This document shows, one piece after another, positions 32,921 to 42,557 of a stretch of 64,000 nt of DNA. The DNA lies in the NCBI GenBank assembly GCA_050084515.1, contig CM114274.1, forward strand, positions 38,812,001 through 38,876,000, written 5' to 3'. Made by a program: the position numbers and the translations under genes. Every line of letters begins with the position of its first letter. The stretch's first letter is position 1. The notes beneath the pieces were generated by a model that had not been told where the DNA came from, made no database searches, and saw only the letters and a list, made by a program, of their open reading frames with translations. The DNA is from Blasia pusilla (taxonomy: Eukaryota > Marchantiophyta > Marchantiopsida > Blasiales).

Positions 32921-34149
32921 CGTGTAACACTCAAACTTCCAAATTGAAGATAAATTTATTTGAACATAAATAATCTACTTATGTTATTGCTAAACACACA
33001 TGGATTTTTTGATTTATTCCATATGTTAAAGATATTGAAACTATATCATTGATTCAATGTAATTTATATTTATCGCTCAACGCAAGATAATTCCAATTTC
33101 CTCCTTATTGACCATTAACAAGTCTCAAGTTAAAAGATCTAGTTTCCAAATCATGTATGTATTTTTTAGAGCTCAATTATATGATTGATTCTAAGTTTAA
33201 TGTAATACATTTGTGCCATATGTTGGAGTCAGTAAAAAATTGTAAACCTATTTCTAACTTTATATAATATATCTACTAAATTCCACAGTGTTTCACTTAA
33301 TTTTGATCAACATTTTATACTTTGAGCAAGCGTTTCATCTTTTTAGGGTTTTGGGTTTCAAATTTGAATCATACTTGTACGTTTTGTTAATTTAAACAAG
33401 TGTAAGACCGTGATTCAAATTACCTCTCATGACTAATTTTTGAGGTCTTTAAATGCGATTTTAAATTAATTTCAAACGTTCCTATTGGTTCAAAAAATGA
33501 ACAATATTATTGGTTGAAAGTGCCGAAGGAGAGGTGTTTGCAACATAAAAGAAACTCTCCAGTAATAATATAAATTACCATGCATTGGAATTATTACCAT
33601 GTGGAATATAAATTACCATGCATTGGAACGAGGTCTGGTTAAAATAAAATAATTCTACATTCCAATTTTTTTCTCTATCCACCCATCTCAAAGGACCACA
33701 CGGTGGTTTTTTTAGCCATGTGTTCCCGTCGTGATTCGGATGGAGGAGCAATGTTCGGGGAGATCCGGGGTTACGAGTAACCATGGCCGACTGTTTTTTA
33801 ATTTACCGTCCACTATTTCAGTCTACCGGCAGGGTTTCCGGCAGACTCTAGGAGCATTTCGGCATCTGATTGGCATACATGAGTGATGTCGGTAGAGAAC
33901 TGGTATCCGGCTGGAAGTGACCGGTAAGTGTCCATGTCCGAACATGACTTCCGGTTTAAGGCTGGGATGGTATTTCCAATGAGCGGAATATGACTAAGTG
34001 ACTTCCGGAGTGTCGGAAAACCGATGCTCGTACATGATTGGTTGTTGTGACGTATGGTTGGATCGCCTTGGGGAGGCCGCTAAATCTCAGTGGTTTGGGT
34101 GCAAATGGTGCCCTAATTTCCAAATTATAATAATAATGTGAGTAGTCCG
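32921..34149. other. No gene recognised; AT-rich flank
   Basis: AT-rich with no recognisable gene. A 23-base direct repeat around AATTACCATGCATTGGAA occurs at about 33573 and 33608. CCTATTGGTT blocks near 33480 resemble those near 53880, in a similar context (TTTGCAA...CTCT..AATAATAAT). Confidence 0.4.
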
Positions 34150-34514
34150 TGTTAGATAAATACATTTTAGATAAAGGTGTTTGACTTAAAATGTGTTAAA
34201 GGAACTACCTAAATGCTGCTACTCTTAGCAGTCCGACATCTAACCTAAGACACTTGACCACTTGGCTAAAAGGGCCACTTGGCCACTTGGCCACTTTGTC
34301 AGCTGGCTACTTGGCCACTTGGACATTTGGCTACTTGGCCACTTGGTCACATTGCCACTCAGCCACAGACTATCTTGTCTCTAGCCACTATCCAGATTAG
34401 TATATAGTCTGGGGCTTGAATAAACATCATACTTGAAGTTCTCCATAAAGTTTAGGCGCAGCTTTACCATTGTATCATTACCATTGTGTATACATCTCTC
34501 ATATATTTCTAATA
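34150..34514 (+). repeat. Ty1/Copia 5' LTR (about 365 bp)
   Basis: Starts TGTTAGA (34150) and ends TCTAATA (34508-34514), the usual Copia inverted termini with one change. It contains a degenerate tandem array of CACTTGGC-type units (about 34255-34365). No 3' LTR was found. Confidence 0.7.
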
Positions 34515-34525
34515 GGTTATGGGCC
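34515..34525 (+). promoter_or_regulatory. Copia primer site matching the anticodon half of tRNA-iMet
   Basis: GGTTATGGGCC immediately after the LTR. This resembles the complement of the initiator-Met anticodon arm, a primer mode known for copia and Ty5-like elements, with one mismatch to the usual plant tRNA. Confidence 0.6.
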
Positions 34526-35500
34526 TGAATGGGAATCACGATGGTTTCCATGTTGGACTCTTTGATGGTTCTAATTGGAAACAGTGGAAGAATCGTGTTT
34601 ACAATCTTCTTGTTTATAGAGATTTATGGGACGCAGTAGTTAAAAGAGTATATAATACATCCGTGTCAGATGCGTCACCTACCTCTCCTTCTGAAACTGC
34701 AGATAAAGCACCTCAAGCATATGTTCGTCAACGTATACTTCAAACACAGACTATTCAACAGAATGAAAAGTTAGAAAGTCAGGCTCGCTCTCTGATTTGT
34801 TTACATTTGACAGGAGAACCTCTTGCTCTAACAGAACATCTTCATACAGCTCAAGAAGTACGGGCCTGCCTATGTCATAATTATGATACGACAGGTTCAT
34901 TCTTTGTACTACACTTACAAGCATCCATGTACAAACTCACTGTTGAATCTTGCAGATCATCTCAAGATTTTCTGTCACAACTCAAGATTATTGCAAATAA
35001 TCTTGCATCCCATGAGATCTCTTGTTTGAGACACATCTCTATTCACTTTTGCTATTAGACTTCTGCTGAATACAAATCTCTCATTCACGTATTGATGTAG
35101 AAAGATAAACCTTCTTTTGACGATCTTCAAACGGAGTATCTTGTATGATTCGAACTAGATAAACCTTCCAATTTTGAAAGTATTCTAGTTTCCAATTCTA
35201 TTGATAATTCTACCAGGAAACGTCCATTTCAGTCTATATCTACTCAGTATCAAAGAAACATTCCTCATAGGAATGGAAAACAGCCTTACTATTACATTTG
35301 TAACGAGAGAGATCACATCTCCAACAAATGTCCTAACAGAAAATTTTTCAAGAAATTCCGTGAGTACTGCAAAACTCAACCAGAAGATACCTCATCTTTA
35401 CTACTCAATACTTCACCTATCACTCAAGCATTAAAATGCTCCACATGTGAGGAACTACAACCAGATGAACCACTCTATCTGTTCATGATATAAAGATCCT
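34519..35500 (+). pseudogene. Ty1/Copia gag
   Basis: Begins MGLNGNHDGFHVGLFDGSNW, the typical Copia gag N-terminus with the FxGxNWxxWKxR element, and is open to 35058 (179 codons). After two stops it continues through FELDKPSNFESILVS to a damaged zinc knuckle, YYICNERDHISNKCPN, in which the first Cys is Tyr. It should lead into protease, but the sequence switches to chromovirus gag near 35515. Protease, integrase and reverse transcriptase are absent. Confidence 0.85.
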
Positions 35501-35514
35501 CTACATCTAGTCAA

Positions 35515-36345
35515 AGCAAAGAAGCCAAGAGACGAATCAATGACGGACCGAGAGCCGGAGGTGGAATTTGCGACTCCCGAAGTGCCGAGTCCCAGACATG
35601 AGGATGTTCCAATCGAAAATCTTTCCGCGGGACCTTCGGGCCCAAACTTAAACGATCCGGCCTTTTATACCCAAATGATGGGATTGATGAAGGTGATGGC
35701 GGACCAGATGGCTGAACAGAGCAAGGTGATCTCGGAATTCAAGTCAAATGGAGCCTCTAGTTCTGACAAGAAGCTTTGTAAGACTAATTTGCCAACGCCA
35801 TTCACAGGAATGGGGCGTTCTCGGAAAGTGAGCAAGTTTCTAACGGAACTCGAACTCTATTTCGAAGCGCAAAAGGCAGATGAACAAGACAAGGTGATCA
35901 GAAGCGGTCACGTTTCAAGGATCACGCTCTCCATTGGTGGACGGCTCACCGCAAAGAACATCTAGGTCGTGGGAAAACGTTGAGTTGGGAAGATTTCAAG
36001 GAGTTGATTGGAAACCGATTCACTCCGGAATATCAGGAGTACCGCGATGGCATGGAGGTGGTGAGGTTGCGCCAGAGTGGATCACCTGGCGCTTATGTGC
36101 GAGAGTTTAGTGCGCTCATGAGTGCACTTTCCACGGATGAACATACTAAAAAGGTGATCTTCCTAAGTGGTCTCAAACCGAGTGCCGAGAAGGCTCTCTT
36201 TCGTATGCCTCACATCCCAGAGACGTGCGCGGACCTCTTGAGACTAGCCGAGCAGATTGGGGACGATGAAGTCCAACACCCGAAACCCTTTGAGACAAAA
36301 AGTTTTTCTAAGTTACAGAAGAATAAAGGGACATCCAAGAGGTGT
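35515..36345 (+). pseudogene. Chromovirus gag (rearranged copy)
   Basis: Two frames: 35540-35965 (N-terminal region, MADQMAEQSKVISEFKSN, TNLPTPFTGMGRSRKVSKFL, ELELYFEAQK) and 35980-36345 (capsid part: SWEDFKELIGNRFTPEYQEY, GAYVREFSALMSAL, KKVIFLSGLKPSAEKAL, LRLAEQIGDDEV). It is better preserved than gag in the complete element. It ends near 36342 where inverted RNase H sequence starts, so the zinc knuckle, protease and reverse transcriptase are deleted. Confidence 0.85.
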
Positions 36346-36722
36346 TCATCCCTGCGACTTAACGCATCTGGAATGACATTGTCTTTCCCCGGCTTGTGGA
36401 TTAGCTCCACATTCATCAACGCCAAGGTATCATGCCACCGAAGTTGTTTTGGCGTCACGCGATCCTGGGTCTCAAAATACTTGAGCGATATGTTATCGGT
36501 GAATACTCGAGTCCTGTGAAGTCCCAAATAGTGACGCCACTTCCTCAAGCAATGAACCACCGCAAACAACTCTTTCTCATGAGTAGGCCATCTCCTTTCG
36601 GTGTCGGTCGACTTCTTGCTTTTCAGATGCTCAGTCTCCCTTTTTGCACCAACATTCCTGCAATCGCGAAATCACTAGCATCCGTGTGCACCTCGAACGG
36701 TTGTTCAAACTCCGGCAGTTTC
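36343..36722 (-). pseudogene. Inverted chromovirus RNase H segment
   Basis: Minus-strand RNase H (FEVHTDASDFAIAGMLVQKG near 36655-36720; LFAVVHCLRKWRHYLGLHRT, FTDNISLKYFETQDR, GKDNVIPDALSRRDEH, 36345-36569). The plus-strand genes on both sides belong to the same element, so only this segment is flipped. Its right border falls exactly where integrase should follow RNase H. Confidence 0.85.
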
Positions 36723-37030
36723 AGAACATGCCATCGACGACACAAGTGTTGAGAGCAATGTTCCCTAATGAAATAGACCTGGAAAGAAGGATTCGTGAAG
36801 GATACATGAAGGATGAGCAAGCGAGGGAGTACCTTGGGAAGTTAAAGCGGGGCGAGAAGGTGGCCAATCTGAGTTTGAGACACGGCTTGCTAAGGTTTAA
36901 GCAGAGCAGGATCTATGTAGGCCAAGGCAAGCTACGGACCAAGGTGTTTGTGGAATGTCATGATGGACCTTTGGCGGGACACAAAGGGGAGAAATCCACT
37001 CTTGTTGTTTTGTCTAAGAGGCTCTTGCTG
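36723..37030 (+). pseudogene. Chromovirus integrase N-terminus (truncated)
   Basis: From MPSTTQVLRAMFPNEIDLER through RIYVGQGKLRTKVFVECHDG to AGHKGEKSTLVVLSKR, the integrase zinc-binding approach, equal to 14845-15140 of the complete element. It ends before the second His/Cys pair near 37030. Confidence 0.85.
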
Positions 37031-38139
37031 TTGGAGTGGACATGTTCCGTGTCCGTGAACATGTCCAAGCGCTTGTGTATACACCACCGCATCCAAGTCC
37101 ACTCCATCCACATCGAAAACCATGCAACTCATACCCAATCCAAGAACTCGTCGCCCCGTTCTTGCAACCCATTTTGGAGTAGCATTGAGCTCGTCTGGCC
37201 CGTACCATGGCCCTAAGCCTCCCCAATGCAGGCCTTATGCGGGCCTAGCTCCGTGCCTTGAGCCTACCTAGTGTGGGCCTTATGTAGGCCAATGCGGGCT
37301 TAGAGCAAACCGATACACACTCGATGTCGGCTAGGCAAGGGTTCATAACTCACATATCCATTCGATCCCTGCCCGCCTCCCTTAATGTGAGCCGCATCTA
37401 TTCCCAAATCTCATGCGCCGCTAGGGTAAAAAAACCCCTTAAGCAAGCCTATTTCCATGCAAAGACAATTTTTAGTCCACTAGAAGGAGAAAAAAAAAAT
37501 TAGGAGGAGGATGACCAAGACCGTAGGAGGGGTTCCCACGCAAGAGGTTTAAGAGCTATGAGCTAAACATCGCACCAACCTTCTTACCAATCCAAAGAGC
37601 TCAGCATTGTACAAACATTCTTACAAGTCCCCTACAATACAAGGAGAAGAGGGAATATTATCATGATGAACAAAGGAATCACCTCTAAAACCCTTTCATC
37701 ACTACAAGTAATGAAAGGGAGTTTCAATCAACTATTGAGAACGCATGACGGACATGCTTTGCACCCCTAAGAGAGCAACAAGTTAGAATTCCAAAATATA
37801 TTTACATTGGAAACCATCTTATGCCCAAAGCCTATTGTCCTTGAGTGGAAGGTTTTGTTAGGAATGCGAGAGTTTGGAGACCAATTTAGGAAATTCAATT
37901 CACAAGTGTTCAACTCAAGTGTGTAAGTTTCGAAATTGCCCATAACGAAGAAGAGGCAGAAAAGCCAGCAAGACTAAACAGATCAGTGCCATTTGGAAGC
38001 AAGATCAAATTACACAGGCACAATCAGGAGGCCAAACAGCACCCAAGGAATATGAAATGGTCAGAAACTCAAACAATAATTTCAGAAATACTTTTACTGG
38101 ATGGTACTTCAAAGGAGTGCCTTGGCTTATTTGTCGTTG
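37031..38139. other. PPR downstream flank; no gene recognised
   Basis: After the truncated integrase comes a short GC-richer stretch with two degenerate copies of a GGCCTTATG-GGCC unit (37222-37295), then AT-rich sequence that includes the PPR gene's 3' untranslated region. No coding region recognised. Confidence 0.4.
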
Positions 38140-41100
38140 CTATGGAGTCCTCTTCTCAACTTCCTTTAAGCCTTGATCGGCTCTTTTAAATTGGCCTTGC
38201 TTTATAAGACCATCAAACATGGAACTGTACGTTATCTGATTAGGAGGACAATTGCTCTGAGTCATTTCATCAAGAAGTTGGCGAGCTACATCTACTTTGC
38301 CTGCTTTGCAGTAGCCATCAATTAGAGAATTGTATGTCACCACATTCGGTGGGCATCCCATGGCCCTCATTTCTCTGAGAAGATTGTGTGCTTCCTCCAA
38401 CTGGCCAGCCTTGTGCAAGCCGTGGATTAGAGAACTATATGTATAAACATCAGGAGTACAGCCCAGCTGCTTCATATCTTCAAAAAGCTTGCCAGCTGCA
38501 TCAATCTGACCAGCTTTATAGAAGCTGTCAATCAGAGAATTGAAAGTGTACACATCAGGTGTGCAGCCACTTTTCTTCATTTCCTCGAAGAGATTCCAGG
38601 CAGCTTCTAGTTGTCCTAGCTTCCCCAGGCCTGAAATCAGAGAATTATATATGACAACACTAGGAGTGACCCCCATGTGTTTCATTTCTGACAGGAGACT
38701 CAGAGCCTTCTTCCACTGGTCAGTCTTCAGAAATCCTTGTATTAGAGCGTTGTAAGTGTAAAGATCAGGAACAAGTTTATTTACTTTCATCTCCTCGAAC
38801 AGCTCCATCGATTCCTTTGTTCTCCCATTGTTTCCAAATGCCTTCACAAGGGTATTATAGGTGATCACATCTGGCGGACAGTCCTTGTGCTTCATTTGCT
38901 GAAACAGTTCACCTGCCTCCTTCACCAAATCCGCGCTACACAGGCCATCAATTAGGGAGTTGTACGTCACTACATCTGGAGTACACCCTTTTTCTTCCAT
39001 TTCCTTGAAAAATTCGAAGGCAGCATCTACTCTACCATCCTTGCATAGTGCATTCAGAAACGAGTTACAGGTGAACACATTTGGCATACAGCCATTTGCC
39101 TTCATCACAGCCAACAAGTCCCCAGCCATATCCCACTTTTGCGCTCTTCCATATCCATCTATGAGACAACTGTACGTGATCATGTTTGGCACTAAGTCCC
39201 TAGCCAACATCTCTTCGAACAACTTATGGGCATCCTCAAGTTGCCCATCCTTTGTGAGCCCGTTAATCACACAGTTGTATGTTACGACATCAGGCACAAG
39301 ACCTTTATCTTCCAGTTCTTCAAACAATGTACAAGCCTGCCTTGTGTGACTGATTTTTACCAGGGCATCAATGGTAACATTGTAGGCAAAGACTCTGGAA
39401 ATGGTACTTTCCTGCTGCATCTCCTGAAAGATCTCCCACACCTTTTTCCACTGACCAGCCTTATGAAGAGCATCAAGAATTACGTTGTATGTTATCTCTG
39501 TTGGGGCGTGGCCACTCTGTTTCATCTCCTCAAACAGACCTAAGGCAGTCTTCCAATGCCCTGATCTTTTAAAGCCATCAATCATAATATTGTAAGTAAT
39601 GACGTTTGCCACACCAGCTTTGGCTTTCATATCTTCGAAGAGCTGGAAAGCCTCCTCCATCTCACCAACCTTACAGAAACCATGGATCAGTGAAATATAT
39701 GTAGCCAAAGTGAAGGAGGAAATTCCAGTTCTCATCTCATCGTATAACTTCAATGCCTCATCCGGTTGACCTGCCTTTTGAAGGGCATATATCAAAGTAC
39801 TGTAAGTCACCTCATTAGGCTTGCAACCCTTCGATTTCATATCCTCGAATAGGTCACAAGCTGACTTCAATTTACCCATCCCTGCCAACAGGTTCAGCAT
39901 GGTAGAGTAGGTCACCACATTGGGTTGAAACCCTTTGACTTTCATCTCGTCATAAAGCTCACAAGCTTGCGTGAACTCCCCTGCCTTTTGAAAAATACCG
40001 AGGAGAGAATTATAAGTTACCACGTCAGGAGGGCAGCCGTCTTCCTTCATTTCGCGCAGAAGGTCCCAAGCCCTCTGGGTTTGCCCGGTCTTGCCCAAGG
40101 AATTGATTAGGCAATTGTAAGTGTCCACATGGGGGACATAACCTTTCTTTTTCATCACCTCCATGTACTTGTAGGCTTTTTCCAACTCAACTACAGACTG
40201 TCTCTTCGCAACCGCGTCTTGAGAAAGAGCTGCACCCACCACCCTACCATCTGCTTGCTTGGACATGCTTGCCTTTGCGAGAACCCGAATCAAGAAATCG
40301 TATATCATTCCATCTGGAGTGATCTTCTCCTCCTTCATGTCTACCAAGAGCTGTATAGCTTCATTAGCCTCACCATCTTTGACCAGGCTCCTCATCAGCG
40401 CGTTGAAAATGATCAAATCAGGCTTGTGGCCCATTGCTTTCATGTCACGAAGTGCTCTGTAAGCCTCTTCCAACCTGTTCAGTTTGCAAAGATGAACAAT
40501 GAGCCCTGAATACGTGCCCCTCGCAGGATTTAGCTTTTTCTTCTGCATTTCTTGCAACATAACCACAGCAGCATCCACCTTTCTACTCTCCAGGAGCTTC
40601 CGTGTCATGTCATTATACACATAACCGGCACTGTTAAATCCCCCTTGCATCTCTGCCCATCTGAAGAATCTCAGGGACAAAGATGTGTCCTGTTGAAGCT
40701 TCATCACTTCAACGACAAGGCTGGAAGTTGGCCTCACCTTCATACGCTCAAGCTCCAGCTCGAAATCTCCACCTTCTGAAAGTACAGAATTTATGAGCAT
40801 GGCCAAACGCTCAAACCCTGTGGTAATACCTGTAAAGGGAGTCTTTTTTGGATATGAAGTGGCTTTGATGGGAGAGCGAGAGTTTCGTGATCTCCTGCCT
40901 TTCGTAGGTGGTGCATCCACAACTCCTTGAGCAGCTCCACTGCAAAAACCACACTGGCAATGATTCGTGTTTGTGAGAATAGCAATTTCCCCTTGACCCG
41001 AAACTACGGTGACGAAGTTCTGAACAGATAGAGTAACACATAAAGCATCATTCGGTTCCCAGTCCCCTCCCAGACTGGCTGATTCATTGCCCTCAACGAG

Positions 41101-41214
41101 TTGGTGGAGTGAGAACCACTTACGAGAGGGGAAGCAGAGTCCGGATGCTTCGCAAGCAGAGCGGTCGCCAATTTCAGCGGTGGCTTGTAGTTGCGAGTAC
41201 CCATTGCATCCCAC
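38140..41214 (-). CDS. P-class pentatricopeptide repeat protein with captured 5' end
   Basis: An intron-less 1024-codon frame. About 22 consecutive 35-residue PPR motifs plus a partial last one occupy residues of about 195-1015 (VTYNSLLGIFQKAGE, VTYNSLIDGLCSADL, YTYSSLIHGLHKAGQ). One repeat has an insert (ADGRVVGAALSQDAVAKRQ). There is no E, DYW or SMR domain at the C-terminus (ends LKEVEKRTP), so this is P class. Such proteins bind organelle RNA one base per repeat and affect processing, stability or translation. Residues 1-55 come from duplicated NAA25 exon 1/intron 1 DNA read in a different frame and show no obvious transit peptide. A spliced form from ATG 41261 (exon to 41124, acceptor before 41019) would instead give about 1005 residues. 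Authentic PPR sequence probably starts after residue 65. Intron-less PPR genes are commonly retrocopies. Confidence 0.93.
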   Translation of the reverse strand: MGCNGYSQLQATAEIGDRSACEASGLCFPSRKWFSLHQLVEGNESASLGGDWEPNDALCVTLSVQNFVTVVSGQGEIAILTNTNHCQCGFCSGAAQGVVDAPPTKGRRSRNSRSPIKATSYPKKTPFTGITTGFERLAMLINSVLSEGGDFELELERMKVRPTSSLVVEVMKLQQDTSLSLRFFRWAEMQGGFNSAGYVYNDMTRKLLESRKVDAAVVMLQEMQKKKLNPARGTYSGLIVHLCKLNRLEEAYRALRDMKAMGHKPDLIIFNALMRSLVKDGEANEAIQLLVDMKEEKITPDGMIYDFLIRVLAKASMSKQADGRVVGAALSQDAVAKRQSVVELEKAYKYMEVMKKKGYVPHVDTYNCLINSLGKTGQTQRAWDLLREMKEDGCPPDVVTYNSLLGIFQKAGEFTQACELYDEMKVKGFQPNVVTYSTMLNLLAGMGKLKSACDLFEDMKSKGCKPNEVTYSTLIYALQKAGQPDEALKLYDEMRTGISSFTLATYISLIHGFCKVGEMEEAFQLFEDMKAKAGVANVITYNIMIDGFKRSGHWKTALGLFEEMKQSGHAPTEITYNVILDALHKAGQWKKVWEIFQEMQQESTISRVFAYNVTIDALVKISHTRQACTLFEELEDKGLVPDVVTYNCVINGLTKDGQLEDAHKLFEEMLARDLVPNMITYSCLIDGYGRAQKWDMAGDLLAVMKANGCMPNVFTCNSFLNALCKDGRVDAAFEFFKEMEEKGCTPDVVTYNSLIDGLCSADLVKEAGELFQQMKHKDCPPDVITYNTLVKAFGNNGRTKESMELFEEMKVNKLVPDLYTYNALIQGFLKTDQWKKALSLLSEMKHMGVTPSVVIYNSLISGLGKLGQLEAAWNLFEEMKKSGCTPDVYTFNSLIDSFYKAGQIDAAGKLFEDMKQLGCTPDVYTYSSLIHGLHKAGQLEEAHNLLREMRAMGCPPNVVTYNSLIDGYCKAGKVDVARQLLDEMTQSNCPPNQITYSSMFDGLIKQGQFKRADQGLKEVEKRTP
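41020..41123 (-). other. Predicted 104-nt intron joining NAA25-like exon 1 to the PPR frame
   Basis: Minus-strand donor CTC^GTAAGT (same position as the NAA25 exon 1 donor CTC^GTGAGT at 61930/61931) and acceptor CTATCTGTTCAG^AACTTC. The donor follows a complete codon of the 46-codon exon beginning at ATG 41261, and 41019 is the first base of codon 66 of the PPR frame, so splicing keeps frame. Predicted from sequence only. Confidence 0.5.
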
Positions 41215-41649
41215 AGCGGCCTCAGCCGCCGCTCAACAATCCCGAGCCTGGATCCCGCCATACTTGCCGCCTCTCAATCCCGATCCCTGCGCAGCTCAAC
41301 ACCGAGAGCCACTTCTCCTCCCTGCTCTATCCCCGCCTCAACCCGCCCTCCAATAATACTTCACGACCTGACCACCGTTGCAGGCAGACGAGCCCAAACT
41401 CCACGCCCCATTTCCCGCCCCGATAGAAATTTACCTGCGCCATCGCCACCCCATCTCATCTCATCCCCCTCTCTCTCTCAAAATCCTCCCTCTCCTCCTC
41501 CCCTCAAAACTGCGGAGGTGGACTCGCCTTCATACAAGCATCCATGGCACACGCGATTTGTTTCGGTGGCATCGTCGCAGGCAGTCGATGCACCCGGGCT
41601 GTGCCTCCTTCTGAGCGAAGGTCCGTCTACAGAGTTTCCAGCCCCCGCC
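41049..41649 (-). repeat. Duplicate of the NAA25 5' region (leader, exon 1, start of intron 1)
   Basis: Reverse complement of about 61405-62003. The 46-codon exon is recognisable (MAGSRLGIVERRLRPLWDAM, LKLATALLAKHPDS; ATG at 41259-41261) with a few replacements. The donor site, the GA-rich leader and a short upstream ORF (MGWRWRR in this copy, MGRRWLR at NAA25) are kept. Similarity stops at GGGAACCGAATG on the intron side. The intact gene at 61793 is the likely source. The 85-codon frame 41004-41261 is this exon read into its intron. Confidence 0.9.
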
Positions 41650-41908
41650 TCCCTCCCTCGTAGGGACGCACGCACAGTATCTGTCTGTGCGTGCGTCCCT
41701 ACGAGTGTCTGTGTGTGCGTGCGTCCCTATTAGGGCCACTCAACTCCGGAGTTTGGAGGCCCCATGGAGTAACGACCAAAGCCGGTACCTACATAGGTGT
41801 GCCCTTTCTCTCAACGAAATATGATATGAAAATTTTAACAACAAATTTTATAATTAATATTAATTACTAAAAAACTCAAGGAGAATAATTTTATATAATT
41901 TTTATTTT
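41650..41908. repeat. Palindrome-bearing upstream flank
   Basis: Contains the perfect inverted repeat 41659-41703 (arms CGTAGGGACGCACGCACAG / CTGTGCGTGCGTCCCTACG, 7-base loop) followed by another GTGTGCGTGCGTCCCTA copy at 41710-41730. It lies just upstream of the captured promoter region. Beyond it AT-rich sequence leads to an LTR. Confidence 0.7.
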
Positions 41909-42557
41909 CGTGCGCATACACATTGTTATATAATACACGTCAGTAATCGTATCCACATAATATAACACCGATCTTCTCAACATACGAGTAGATACACATA
42001 TACAATAAATGAAGTCATGCATATGCATAGAGATGGTGCGACAAAAAATCAAAGGAAAAACGACACACTCGGACTTATATTCCGCTCCTGAATCTTCATC
42101 GGTATATTGAGCACCATCCACCCTCCGCTATGAGGGAATCTAGACGTTAGAACCCTAGTTTCCACCTCACACACGAGCAAAAGAGGTGATCTAACGGCCC
42201 AACATGAGAGAGAAGGTTTGGGAAAGCCATGGCCATCTCTCTCCTTTATATAGCTTTAGGAAGAGCTTTTTGGTACGAAAGACTCTTCTTGAGGGACAAA
42301 AGGCTCTTCCCCTAAAAACAGCCTTCTCATTGGTAACCTACGTGCACAAGTTATCGGTTGGCCCCACACCTGCTCAACAGGTCACCGTTTGACAAAGACC
42401 CAAAATAGAGAAATCGTCTGAAACGACATTCCCAACATAACAGATTTGATGGCAACTTCAACCGACACCTCATGACAAAGCTACATCCAATAGTCCACTG
42501 ACTCGCTATGCCATTAACGCGGTAGAAATCTTCCTATCGGTAAAATAAGATGTGACA
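41909..42557 (-). repeat. LTR of the PHD/DNMT family (minus, about 650 bp)
   Basis: Minus sense from TGTCACATCTTATTTTACCG (42557) to TGTATGCGCACGA (41909). It contains a TATA-like AGCTATATAAAGGAGAG (near 42240-42256), suitable for an LTR promoter. Homologous to 49866-50495 and 51395-51857. It lies downstream of the minus-strand pol at 42781-49864, as a 3' LTR should. The final CA is altered. Confidence 0.75.

Noticed and set aside
37222-37295. GGCCTTATG-GGCC units as a tandem satellite.
   Set aside because: Only two degenerate units; too little to call an array.
38540-40779. Several plus-strand ORFs opposite the PPR gene (up to 129 codons).
   Set aside because: Shadows of the 35-codon PPR repeat periodicity on the reverse strand.
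41004-41261. 85-codon minus ORF starting MAGSRLGIVERR as a separate gene.
   Set aside because: It is the duplicated NAA25 exon 1 read on into its intron. Better treated as the first exon of a possible PPR fusion.
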